NCBI RefSeq assembly: GCF_001455205.1
Contig: NZ_CP013341.1
Coordinates: 2,728,001 to 2,792,000, forward strand
Source: Nitrosomonas ureae
Lineage (GTDB): Bacteria > Pseudomonadota > Gammaproteobacteria > Burkholderiales > Nitrosomonadaceae
Direction of reading: 5' to 3'
Length of the DNA: 64,000 bases
Made by a program: the position numbers and the translations under genes. Shown here piece by piece: positions 55,052-63,323 of the stretch. The stretch's first letter is position 1. The number at the start of each line of letters is the position of its first letter. The notes under the pieces were generated by a model. It was given only the letters and a program-made list of their open reading frames with translations, was not told where the DNA came from and searched no databases.

Positions 55052-56107
55052 ATGAAGATTACAACGATAGGCATTGATTTGGCAAAAGAGGTATTTCAGA
55101 TTCATGGCGTGGATATGTATGGTAAGGCGTTTCTGCGCAAGCAGTTGCGCCGTAGCGAGATGTCAAAGTTTTTTGCCAATCTGGAGCCTTGCCTGATTGG
55201 GATGGAAGCCTGCGGTAGTTCACACCATTGGGCGAGAAAGCTGTGCGAATTTGGGCACACCGTCAAGCTCATGTCACCCCAATTTGTCAAACCCTACGTC
55301 AAGACCAACAAGCATGATATGGCAGATGCGGAAGCGATCTGCGAAGCGGTAAGCCGACCCAACATGCGTTTTGTATCGATCAAGAATATTGAGCAACAAG
55401 CCATTTTGTCAGTGCATCGTGCCAGGCAAGGTTTCGTCAAAGCCAGAACCGCACAGGCAAATCAGATACGCGGCCTGCTTTCTGAATTTGGTATTGTTAT
55501 CCCACAAGGGATCCGTTCGATTATCAATCGGGTGCCGGATATTCTGGAAGATGCTGGAAACGATTTACCAGGATCAATGCGTCATTTACTGAAACAGTTG
55601 AATGATCATCTCAAACAACTAAGTTGACAAATAGAAGAGTTGGAATTGCAGATCAAGCTGTGGCACAAGGAGAACGAAGCCAGTCAAAGATTGGAAGCTA
55701 TTCCCGGTATTGGCCCGATTACGGCGAGCGCCATTGTTGCAACAGTTGGAAATGCCACAGAGTTCAAGAACGGCAAGCAACTTTCGGCATGGTTTGGATT
55801 GGTGCCAAAACAGTGCTCCAGTGGTGGCAAGCAGATATTACTCGGCATCAGTAAACGTGGCGACACTTATCTGCGCACTTTGCTGATTCACGGAGCAAGA
55901 GCAGTCATCCGTTTTGCTGAAAATAAGGAAGAACCAGAAAGCTGGTTGCGTAAACTGATAGCTCGACGCAACAAGAATATCGCTGCTGTTGCACTAGCGA
56001 ATAAAAATGCTCGTATTATCTGGGCGTTGCTCGCCCAAGGCACAACATTCCACCATAATCGCGCTACGACACCAGTTGCTGCCGAGCATGATTATGGTGT
56101 TGCATAG
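55052..56107 (+). pseudogene. IS1111-group transposase interrupted by one in-frame TGA
   Basis: The frame 55052-55627 (ITTIGIDLAKEVFQIHGVD with the DEDD-domain aspartate, and HDMADAEAI) stops at TGA 55625-55627 and continues in the same frame to 56107. The second part has the C-terminal domain (LEAIPGIGPITASAI, GLVPKQCSSGGKQILLGISK with the serine region). The whole would be about 351 residues. A single nonsense change separates it from an intact enzyme, so it is probably recent decay, or rarely suppressed. The transposase uses a RuvC-like DEDD domain plus a catalytic serine. Confidence 0.85.
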
Positions 56108-56367
56108 AAATTTATTGATAGCACTGCAGCAGATTTAAGGAGAAAAATTTCAACCGATTGCACGGGCAATCATGACAATGATGGCGAAACTGGTCAGACC
56201 GTGAGTAGCTAAACCTAAACAGCACACAGTGCATAGAGCACGCTGAGGTGATAAGGCGCTACTCAGCAAATTCCATCAGGGGCAGGGGCAATGCGCCTCA
56301 TACAAAGTCCGGATGTATGGCAGCAATCTTTACCTGCTCAAAATCATTGACTGAAAGCTTGGCAGAA
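56108..56367 (+). ncRNA. candidate seekRNA/bridge RNA in the right end of the IS1111-like element
   Basis: About 260 bases follow the transposase and hold no ORF. TGAGTAGC (56202-56209) pairs with GCTACTCA (56258-56265) around a 48-base internal loop, indicating a structured RNA. IS1111-group elements are known to encode their targeting RNA downstream of the transposase, as here. Transcription and exact ends cannot be seen. Confidence 0.5.
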
Positions 56368-56380
56368 AGTGGGCGTCCAT
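56368..56380 (-). repeat. right subterminal inverted repeat of the IS1111-like element
   Basis: AGTGGGCGTCCAT is the exact reverse complement of 54968-54980. Confidence 0.9.
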
Positions 56381-56411
56381 GTATGTGCTGTCAAAAATGG
56401 AGTCCATCGGT

Positions 56412-56522
56412 TTAAGCAACAAGCAAATTTGCATAGTATTGCTGCGTAAATTGTGCTGGTGAAAAATAATCCAGCTTTTTCTGTTTTCTCTGCCGGTTAT
56501 AGAATATTTCTATATATTCGGT
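56412..56522 (-). pseudogene. IS3 orfB fragment, C-terminal end
   Basis: On the minus strand this reads TEYIEIFYNRQRKQKKLDYF and SPAQFTQQYYANLLVA, then stop. These are the last residues of an IS3-type DDE transposase. The reading is continuous with 57844-58038 once the IS4 element and one 9-bp repeat are removed. Confidence 0.85.
56514..56522. repeat. target-site duplication, left copy
   Basis: ATATTCGGT directly precedes the IS4 left end and is repeated at 57844-57852 after the right end. Confidence 0.9.
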
Positions 56523-57843
56523 CAGTAGTGTCCGGCAATTTAGTTGAATAGATTCAGTTGGTTGTTGTTATGGTGAGTGATCATTTGCATCTCAGTATTT
56601 TTAAGTAATTGATCTAGGTTAGTTTTCTCGAAAAGAGTTAGGCTCAGGATTTGTAGGATTGTGTAAAGTGAAGTCTCGGTATTGAGTCGCTTTTTTACGA
56701 TGGCAACCAAGACATAAACCGAGATGGCAATCCATATCTGTGTCTTGACTGCGTTTTCAGTGGTTCCGTAGAATTGCTTGATACGAAGATGTTGTTTGAT
56801 CCACTTGAAGAATAGTTCGATCTGCCAGCGACAACGATAAAGCTGAGCGATGGTCAGTGCAGGTAAATCGAAGTTGTTGGTTAGAAATACCAGATGCTTG
56901 TCGTGTTCGGCATCATAGAACTTAATACGTCGTAGGTGCTGCGGGTAATCCTTGCTGGCCTTCGTAGCGGTCAATGCAATGGTCTGATCGCATCGCAGTC
57001 CCGTGGATTTGTCCACTGAGTGAGAGTAGACACGGCGAAAAAGGAGACTGGATTTAGCGCGCGTTACAAAAAATGCTTGTGCTTGATGCATAGTGAACCA
57101 GCGAGCAAAGTCGGTAAAGCCCCGATCCATGATGTAAAAGCTGCCAGCTTCGGGGATCAGGAAATCGAGCACATTGACTTCGTGCATCTTGCCGTCGCTG
57201 ATATGGATGAACGTTGGAATGTTGCCGCGTAGATCAAGCAGTGTATGCATCTTGACGGCAGCTTTGGTCTGACGAAAGCGCGCCCATGGAAAGACGCTCA
57301 AACACAGATCGATGGTCGTGGTATCGAGTGCATAGACTGTCTGTTCCAACTCCACCGCTAAGCTATCGCTGGAGTAAAGCTTTCTGGCGATCTGGATCAA
57401 GCTCATCGCGAAATCCATGTAGATGCGACAATCGCGCTGCTCGTTGGCATCGGCCAACGTACTCTTGGCGATGTTGCCTCGTATGCCCAAGTGATAAAGC
57501 TTAGCTTGGTGAGCGCGCAGACAGGTTTCGATGTTGCGCAGACTCTCGCGGTAAGTCAGCTGCGCGAAAGCCATGCAAAGAAATTGATCGAGATGCGAAA
57601 GAGTCTTGGTGGGATATTTGGAAGGGTAACGCTGTACACAGCGGCGGAATGTGTGAAGGGGCAAGTAATCCATGAGTTGTGCGAATACCAATTTGCCTGA
57701 ATGCATGATAAGAAGCCACGTAGGGAAATCTCCAGTTTCGCAAAAAATTCACTTTCAAATCGGTGACACCCCCAAACATACCATTTCATTCTACAGATCA
57801 ATCTGTTATACAATCATCTTGGGTAAATTGCCGGACACTACTG
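56523..57843 (-). mobile_element. IS4-family insertion sequence, intact
   Basis: CAGTAGTGTCCGGCAATTTA (56523-56542) and its exact complement (57824-57843) are perfect 20-bp terminal inverted repeats. The 1321-bp element carries one intact transposase and is flanked by a 9-bp duplication (ATATTCGGT). It lies inside IS3 orfB. The perfect ends and intact gene indicate a recent insertion that may still move. Confidence 0.93.
56540..57706 (-). CDS. IS4-family DDE transposase
   Basis: The 388-residue protein has an N-terminal DUF4372-like region (RYPSKYPTKTLSHLDQFLCM). The DDE core follows, with aspartates in ALDTTTIDL (about 128) and IMDRGFTDF (about 195) and glutamate in YRCRWQIELFFKWIKQ (about 295), the YREK-type motif of IS4 transposases. 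The frame is uninterrupted. The stop codon lies within the left terminal repeat. Confidence 0.93.
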   Translation of the reverse strand: MHSGKLVFAQLMDYLPLHTFRRCVQRYPSKYPTKTLSHLDQFLCMAFAQLTYRESLRNIETCLRAHQAKLYHLGIRGNIAKSTLADANEQRDCRIYMDFAMSLIQIARKLYSSDSLAVELEQTVYALDTTTIDLCLSVFPWARFRQTKAAVKMHTLLDLRGNIPTFIHISDGKMHEVNVLDFLIPEAGSFYIMDRGFTDFARWFTMHQAQAFFVTRAKSSLLFRRVYSHSVDKSTGLRCDQTIALTATKASKDYPQHLRRIKFYDAEHDKHLVFLTNNFDLPALTIAQLYRCRWQIELFFKWIKQHLRIKQFYGTTENAVKTQIWIAISVYVLVAIVKKRLNTETSLYTILQILSLTLFEKTNLDQLLKNTEMQMITHHNNNQLNLFN

Positions 57844-57852
57844 ATATTCGGT
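57844..57852. repeat. target-site duplication, right copy
   Basis: ATATTCGGT is the second copy of the duplication flanking the IS4 element (the first is 56514-56522). Confidence 0.9.
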
Positions 57853-58038
57853 AATCTCCTGGATGGCTTGTTGCCGTGTTTTGAATCTTCTATGATGCAC
57901 CAGCTCGGTTTTAAGTATCCCCCAGAAGCTTTCCATCGGTGCATTATCATAGCAATCACCCTTACGACTCATGGAAGCAATCATGCCAAATTGTTGCAAT
58001 ACATTCTGGTAATCATGTGCACAGTATTGGCTGCCGCG
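57844..58038 (-). pseudogene. IS3 orfB fragment, middle of the catalytic domain
   Basis: The minus strand reads GSQYCAHDYQNVLQQFGM, then SMSRKGDCYDNAPMESFWG with the DDE glutamate, then RQQAIQEITEY. It lies between the IS4 right end and the IS110 left end and continues the coding sequence of 59434-60027. Confidence 0.88.
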
Positions 58039-58054
58039 GATGCCCTTCTAAATG

Positions 58055-59137
58055 TCAAGCTGCAATTTGTGCGCTATTGATTAAATTATTTCTCTTTCTC
58101 AAAGTGTAATATACCTCTCTTGCGATATAACGTTTAAGGCAACGAAGTGCTTCAAGTTTAGTGTGACCCTGAGTTAAACGCTTTTCAACATACTCTTTAG
58201 TTCTGGCGTCTATCCGCAATCGTCCTATAGCAATAATATGCAGCGCGCTGTTAGCCGCTCTATCACCCCCACGATTTAACCTGTGCCTATTGACCTTGCC
58301 TGATGAGGCAGGAATTGGATTGACACCACACAACGCCGCAAAGCTAGCTTCAGACTTTAAGCGTTCCGGATTGTCTCCTATGGTAATGAGTAGCTGTGCC
58401 GCAGATTCATATCCAATGGCTTTGCCTGTAATCAGTTCGGGGGCTAATTCATCAACAATGACGGAAATCATCACATCCAAATCTGCAATTTCGTCATGTA
58501 ACTCCAAATATCGTCGTGCAAGCGATTTCAATGCAATTTTGTATGCAGTTGATATATCACGATACCCACTCAGATCTGGTCGCCAGGCAGCAAGGGTACG
58601 GATTAATTGCATTCGAGTCATTGTGCGTAGTGATTCACGAATCGCTTCTGGCGCAGAGATAATATTCATTTGGATCATTTGTAGTGCGATACGGCGAGCT
58701 GCAATGGCGGTCTTCCTACACATCTTGAGAACCCGTAGCGATTCGACCATGCCATCACGCGTTTTAGGTGTGACGGTGCGTATACCAGCAAATGCTGCAT
58801 GCGCCGCATTTTCCGCATCAATTGTGTCGTCTTTACCACGTTTGCGCCGAATTGTTTTATCTGGTGCAGTAACCTCTAAAATTTCGATATCAAATTGTTG
58901 TAAATATCTTAACAAGCCTACACCATAAGTCCCTGTGCATTCTATTCCAATGCGCTTGACCTCACCAAAAGATTGCATCCAATCCAACATTGATTTATAA
59001 CCCTGTCGCGTCGTTGGGAAAGAATTACTGGAAAGTACTCGATCATAGGCATCGACTATAGCGACGAAATGAAGATCTTTGTGTGTATCGACTCCCCCAA
59101 CAATGGTTTGATGATTGGATAATGATTGATTATTCAT
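58055..59137 (-). CDS. IS110-family transposase, intact
   Basis: The 360-residue protein has the N-terminal DEDD (RuvC-like) domain, with GGVDTHKDLHFVAIVD near residue 15, IGIECTGTYG near 62 and KDDTIDAENAA near 103. A helical region follows, and then the C-terminal Tnp domain with GVNPIPASSGKVNRHRLNRGG containing the catalytic serine near 285. The frame is uninterrupted and the start region is normal, so it may be active. Confidence 0.93.
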   Translation of the reverse strand: MNNQSLSNHQTIVGGVDTHKDLHFVAIVDAYDRVLSSNSFPTTRQGYKSMLDWMQSFGEVKRIGIECTGTYGVGLLRYLQQFDIEILEVTAPDKTIRRKRGKDDTIDAENAAHAAFAGIRTVTPKTRDGMVESLRVLKMCRKTAIAARRIALQMIQMNIISAPEAIRESLRTMTRMQLIRTLAAWRPDLSGYRDISTAYKIALKSLARRYLELHDEIADLDVMISVIVDELAPELITGKAIGYESAAQLLITIGDNPERLKSEASFAALCGVNPIPASSGKVNRHRLNRGGDRAANSALHIIAIGRLRIDARTKEYVEKRLTQGHTKLEALRCLKRYIAREVYYTLRKRNNLINSAQIAA

Positions 59138-59433
59138 TTTCGTTCCCCATTTTGAATACAGTTATTGATAGGGATTCACCCAAACCGATTGTCAGGACAA
59201 GACAGTAAAGAGATAAGCGATCAGGCCCTTCTTGGGTCACAGACAAAGGCGAGGTGAAACCTCACCGTCAGATGTTGCCAAGTAACCGACAGATCCGAGG
59301 AATGACACAAATTGTGGTCGATCAGAGTGGGGGTCAGGAAACTTGGCAACCCTTACGGCACCAGAGCTCCAATAATTACTCATTCAATAATTGAGTCAAC
59401 TCATTATTGAAATCTGGTGCATGTATTCTTACT
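59138..59433 (-). ncRNA. candidate bridge RNA in the 5' end of the IS110 element
   Basis: The non-coding end upstream of the transposase is strongly structured. GTTGCCAAGT (59274-59283) pairs perfectly with ACTTGGCAAC (59341-59350), enclosing a 57-base loop. GAGGT-GAA-ACCTC (59251-59263) forms a hairpin next to it. Inside the loop, GATCCGAG (59292-59299) and CGATCAGAGTG (59319-59329) resemble the reconstructed empty target CGCGATCCGAGTGAGC (8 of 8 and 10 of 11). This matches the design of IS110 bridge RNAs with target guides in an internal loop, but guide orientation is not verified. Confidence 0.55.
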
Positions 59434-60027
59434 ATCCGAGTGAGCAATGAGTCCTTTGTCCGGATGTTTTTTCGCTGTTGCACGAAATAATGCCTGTATA
59501 ACCAGGCTCCTGGTCATTCTCTCATTCATGGCATAGCCTACCAGTTCTCCATTAAACAGATCCTTTACGCCAGCCAAATACAGCCAACCTTCGTCTGTAG
59601 GGATGTAAGTGATGTCACTGACCCACACTTTATCAGGTGCGTTAACAGCAAATTCCCGGTTCAGAATATTGGGCGCAACCGGTAAATGATGTTTAGAATC
59701 GGTGGTCGCCTTGAATTTCAGTTTTTGCTTACAACGCAAGTTCAATTTCTTGCGCAATGTTCTAACGCGGTATGGCGTGGTTTGTACTCCGTGATCCGCC
59801 AAGTCATAATGCAAGCGCTCGGCATTGTAGGTCTCTCGTGTACGTTGGTGTGCGGCCAGTATTTCTATTTCCAGTCTTGTATTCTCCTGCTTACGTTTAC
59901 AGACCGGGCGAGTCCTTTGGGCATGAAAGCCGCTCTCGGAAACATCAAATGCCCGGCACATGAGCGCAATCGGATATTTTTGTCGCATCGATTCAATCAG
60001 ACCCTCTTTCACCACCAAATGTAACAA
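59434..60027 (-). pseudogene. IS3 orfB fragment, N-terminal part
   Basis: The frame encodes the N-terminal helix-turn-helix-like and rve-type region of an IS3 transposase (QKYPIALMCRAFDVSESGFH, then VWVSDITYIPTDEGWLYLAG with the first DDE aspartate and KGLIAHSD with the second). It is cut at HSD by the IS110 element. The open frame runs on to 59404 into IS110 sequence. Its start overlaps the orfA end region, as expected for a frameshift-expressed orfAB. Confidence 0.88.
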
Positions 60028-60046
60028 CTAAGCTTCGCGAAATACG

Positions 60047-60318
60047 TCACACATTTTTTATAAAATCACGCTCCATCTTGACTTCTGCTAATTCACGTTT
60101 AACTCTGGATAGCTCTAACTCAAGTTCAAACAGCGGCTTCTGATGCTTGCCTACTGTAGTGAGCTCTCCTCGTTTGTCAGTATAAACCCAATTCTTTAGT
60201 GTCCCTTGGGGTAACGACAGCCGTTTTGCTGCTTCAACCAGAGTCAATCAACTTTCTTTAAAAACTTAACTGATTGCTCCCGAAATTCCTGACTATATTG
60301 GGTGCGGGGTAATTCCAT
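60047..60318 (-). pseudogene. IS3 orfA, frameshifted
   Basis: The ATG at 60318 reads MELPRTQYSQEFREQSVKFL and then hits a stop after KKVD. The homology continues in another frame as TLVEAAKRLSLPQGTLKNWV with the helix-turn-helix and a leucine-zipper-like VKRELAEVKMERDFIK. One frame change and a stop near 60243 disable it. Confidence 0.8.
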
Positions 60319-60462
60319 TTTCACCCTCCATTTCATGTCTTCATTTTATGAAACTTCGGATTCCTTGAAAATCAGAATACCTCACGTTTGAATTAGCCGC
60401 ATTTAATAGTTGAACTCGCAAGGAGGGAATAAATTTAAGGCAGCTTATATTTCCGTATTATC

Positions 60463-60491
60463 TTGACTGTTAGCTTTAATTGGCGTATAAT
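60463..60491 (+). promoter_or_regulatory. sigma-70 promoter of the cold-shock gene
   Basis: TTGACT (60463-60468) and TATAAT (60486-60491) are separated by exactly 17 bases. Transcription would begin near 60498, leaving an untranslated leader of about 108 bases before the ATG. Long leaders that refold with temperature are typical of cspA-type genes. Confidence 0.8.
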
Positions 60492-60605
60492 TAATTGTTG
60501 CAATGAATTTGTTTCAAAGTTTTTGCAGTACTGGTATTCCATGTGCAATCTTCGATTCAAATAGCTTTACGGAAGCTTTCCGTATTTTTTAAAGGAAGTA
60601 AACAC

Positions 60606-60809
60606 ATGGCAACAGGTACAGTAAAATGGTTTAATGATGATAAAGGTTTTGGATTTGTTACGCCCGATGATGGAGGTGTGGATTTGTTTGCGCATTTTTC
60701 CGCAATTAATATGGGTGGCTTCAAGACACTGAAAGAAGGTCAAAAAGTTTCTTTTGACATAACCCAAGGTGAGAAAGGCAAACAAGCAGCCAATATCCAA
60801 GCTGCTTAA
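60606..60809 (+). CDS. cspA: cold-shock protein, CspA family
   Basis: The 67-residue protein is a single cold-shock domain that binds single-stranded RNA. It contains the RNP1 motif KGFGFVTPDDG and the RNP2-like VDLFAHFSAI. The ATG at 60606 follows AAAGGAAGTAAACAC, so the longer frame from 60543 is leader. A strong promoter lies upstream and an intrinsic terminator downstream, so it is a single-gene unit kept intact among insertion-sequence remains. Confidence 0.95.
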   Translation: MATGTVKWFNDDKGFGFVTPDDGGVDLFAHFSAINMGGFKTLKEGQKVSFDITQGEKGKQAANIQAA

Positions 60810-60828
60810 TTTCGATTTCTGAACTAAT

Positions 60829-60860
60829 AAAAAACCCAACCATTTTGAGTTGGGTTTTTT
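60829..60860 (+). terminator. intrinsic terminator of cspA
   Basis: AAAAAACCCAAC and GTTGGGTTTTTT form a perfect 12-bp stem around CATTTTGA, ending in a T-run, 20 bases after the cspA stop. The A-run and T-run on both sides would let it work in both directions. Confidence 0.92.
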
Positions 60861-60995
60861 ATTATGTGGAACTGTTAAACACGTTTTTGAACGAGTCAAT
60901 CTGAGTATGTATGCATTAAATTAATATATGCCTATGAGCCATTTTGAGTTTAATTTGTCCTAAGCCGCAAGATCAACAGAATAAGAGAGTAAGTG

Positions 60996-61717
60996 ATGAA
61001 AGGCAAGGAACTGAATTTGTTGGAGTGGCAAAAGCATTATGGGACGTAAGAGGCGTGCGCCCGAGCACTATTTCAGCAACGCTGGCGAGAAGGATTTCGC
61101 TGCTCGTACTGCGGACATGATTATGGTTATGCCATAACAATCCATCATAGCTGGGAATGCAGTTGCTGCCATAAACAATCCGCTGACTGCCGGAACGTTG
61201 TTTCATTCAACCAATCTGTCGTTGGTTAAGTGGTTTTGGGCAATTTATCTGTTAGCTTCAGATAAAGGCGGTATTTCTGCGTTACGTTTATCGAAGCGGA
61301 TGAATGTATCGTGGATTACGGCCAGTCGGATGTTGCGCATGATTCGAATCGCCATGGGGCACCGGGATAGCATCTATCGGCTAGAAGAATTGATTGAAAT
61401 TGACGACGCACTGATAGGAGGCGACAGACTGGGGGAAAGCGAGGGCGGGGGTGCCGAAAGAAAAACGCCGATACTAGTGGGCAGTTGAGAATCGAAGCAA
61501 GCGAACTGGGTTTATTGCTATGCAGCAAGTTTCAGGCATTAACCGGAAAGGGATACCGCAATTTGTAAAACGACATCTCTCGCCTGATCAACGGGTGCGC
61601 AGTGATGCGTTGCCCTCGCTGGCTGAGATCGGAAAAACTCAGAACCATGATGCCCGAGTAACGCCACCCCATAAAGCTGGAGAATGGTTACCTTGGATAC
61701 ACCTTAAAGCATTGTAA
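60996..61717 (+). pseudogene. IS1595-family transposase, multiply broken
   Basis: From the ATG at 60996 the frame reads MKGKELNLLEWQKHYGT then TAA. It then resumes as a zinc-ribbon region (FRCSYCGHDY, WECSCCHKQ) before shifting frame to GTLFHSTNLSLVKWFWAIYL and IEIDDALIGGDR, the DDE-domain start of ISXO2-like transposases. It shifts again near 61487 to VSGINRKGIPQFVKRHL. At least one stop and two frame changes make it non-functional. Confidence 0.8.
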
Positions 61718-61726
61718 ATATCGGAG

Positions 61727-61985
61727 TAAAAATGTACCACTGAGGCGCACTAGATTTCGCGGGAATGGCGGAACAAAAGTGTACCAGTCTTGAAGCCTGT
61801 AAGCTGATGCGATAAGCATCAAGTAAAAGGCGATGAGGATGTATACAGTGGAACTATATGTGAAGATTCGACGAGCGGTGATGGTGGATGGCAGAAGTGA
61901 ACGCGAAGTTGCGCGATATTTTGGAATTCACCGCCAGACAGTCAAGAAGATGTGCCAATATGCAGTACCGCTAGGCTATATAGTC
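61727..61985 (+). pseudogene. IS21-family left end with truncated istA
   Basis: TGTACCA motifs at 61733-61739 and 61780-61786, in similar contexts 47 bases apart, are the repeated transposase-binding sites of an IS21-type end. The frame from 61833 (or ATG 61839, MYTVELYVKIRRAVMVDGRS) then matches the N-terminal helix-turn-helix of IstA through KMCQYAVPLGY. Homology ends near 61985, so only about 50 of roughly 500 residues remain. istB is absent. Confidence 0.72.
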
Positions 61986-62059
61986 GCAAGAGCGAGCCGG
62001 TGTCTACTAAGCTTGGCCCTTTCACAACCCCCCCGCTATAACTGGGGGACGCCATTAAC

Positions 62060-63323
62060 CGGCCCACCAAGCGTGCCCACGTCACTGTGAACGGGGTTCC
62101 CGGTGTGGCCCCCGCATTGATCTGGAGCTACGATACCGGCGGAACCAACGGCATCGGCCGCTTGACCGGTATGTCGGATGAATCCGGTTCCACCAGTTTC
62201 AGCTTCGGCCGCACGATACAGATGACTTACCCTTACGGCACGCAGGTAACTACCGCGTATGGTGCTGATGGCCGCCCGAACGAGATCCGCGTCAATGGCA
62301 ATCTGTTATTAGCAATATCGTCTATCAACCGTTTGGCGAGCCCAAGAGCTGGGTGTGGGGTAATAACCAGGCGTATGCGCGCAGCTTCGATTCCGACGGT
62401 CGACTCAAAACCCATCGCGTGGGCAAGCGATACCCGCACGCTGACTTATGATGCCGCCAACTGCGTCATCAATACAGCCGACACCAACCCGGTATATAAC
62501 CGAACCTATGACTATGACGCATTGAATCGGCTGACCAGCCAGTCGGACAACACCAGTTTCTTACTGTGGGATCGATGCCAACAGCAACCGTACCAACACG
62601 CAATTCGGCAGTGCCAATCATCTTTATACCCTGACGACTGACAGTAATCGTTTACAAAGTGTCGCGGGTCCGGTGATGAAGACTTACACCTATGATGCAG
62701 CCGGAAATCCGTTGAGCGATGGCGCTACCACTTTTACCTGGAATGTTGCTGGCAAGCTTTCAACCACGGTCAATAACGGCAAGACGCACGCGTACCGATA
62801 CAATGCCCTGGATCAACGCGTCAGCAAGAATGGTCCATTGGGCTCGAAGTTTACTTTCTTCTATGACGAAGCCGGGCAATTGATTGGTGAATATCGCGAC
62901 AATTCCACCACTGCCACACCGACGGATGACTGGGTTGGTCAGACAGGAAACCATCTGGCTGGAAGATATTCCGGTGGCCGTGATCCGAAAACCCACCGCA
63001 ACCGGGCCGATTCAGACTTACTTCATTCATGCCGATCATCTCAATACCCCCAGAGTGATTGTTAATCAAGCCAACAATGCCGTCTGGCGCTGGGAGAATA
63101 CCCACACATTCGGTGCCAACTTGCCTGATGAAGACCCGGACGGCAACAGCCAATTATTCGAATATCATCCCAGATTCCCGGGACAGTATTTTGATAAAGA
63201 AACGAATTTTCATTACAATTATTTCCGATATTATGAACCGGAGACGGGAAGATATATCAGCCCTGATCCCATTGGACTGGCTGGTGGGTTGAATACTTAT
63301 GGGTATGTGAACGGGGGGATCCG
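62060..63323 (+). pseudogene. Rhs/YD-repeat protein core, frameshifted
   Basis: Pieces in alternating frames give a continuous Rhs core: SYDTGGTNGIGRLTGMSDES, VYQPFGEPKSW, YDYDALNRLTSQSDNT, NRTNTQFGSANHLYTL, YTYDAAGNPLSDGATTFTWN, DHLNTPRVIVNQANNAVWRW and FPGQYFDKETNFHYNYFRYY, then the GRYISPDPIGLAGGLNTYGY signature that closes the core. Frame changes fall near 62310, 62440, 62570 and 62930-62990, and at the G-run at about 63315. The N-terminal part of the gene is missing, replaced by IS21 sequence. Confidence 0.85.

Larger units (their letters stand above)
54968..56380 (+). mobile_element. IS110 superfamily, IS1111-group insertion sequence
   Basis: ATGGACGCCCACT (54968-54980) and AGTGGGCGTCCAT (56368-56380) are perfect 13-bp inverted repeats enclosing a 1.4-kb unit with one transposase gene. 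Inverted repeats, normally slightly inside the true ends, mark the IS1111 group, so the real ends may lie a few bases outward. The left non-coding end is short (about 84 bases) and the right one long (about 260 bases), the IS1111 layout. A GTCGAGA-GAG-TCTCGAC hairpin (54938-54954) lies in the left flank. Confidence 0.85.
58039..59433 (-). mobile_element. IS110-group insertion sequence inside IS3 orfB
   Basis: The limits are set by where IS3 coding sequence resumes: HSD (codon at 59434-59436) on one side and RGS (from 58038) on the other. The unit is about 1395 bp. It has no terminal inverted repeats and no obvious target duplication, as is usual for IS110. It has a 296-base non-coding 5' end and only 16 bases 3' of its gene, the layout of the IS110 group proper. 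Confidence 0.82.
56390..60341 (-). mobile_element. IS3-family element, interrupted by two other insertion sequences
   Basis: Removing the IS4 and IS110 insertions rejoins a single IS3-type orfB (59434-60027 + 57853-58038 + 56412-56522) preceded by a decayed orfA (60047-60318). The left end (TGTCAAAAATGGAG at 56390) and the region near 60324-60341 share only an imperfect repeat, so the outer limits are approximate. The reassembled element is about 1.24 kb, normal for IS3. Confidence 0.65.

Noticed and set aside
58290..58928. 212-codon plus-strand ORF inside the IS110 transposase
   Set aside because: It is the antisense shadow of the intact DEDD transposase, whose motifs are clear on the minus strand.
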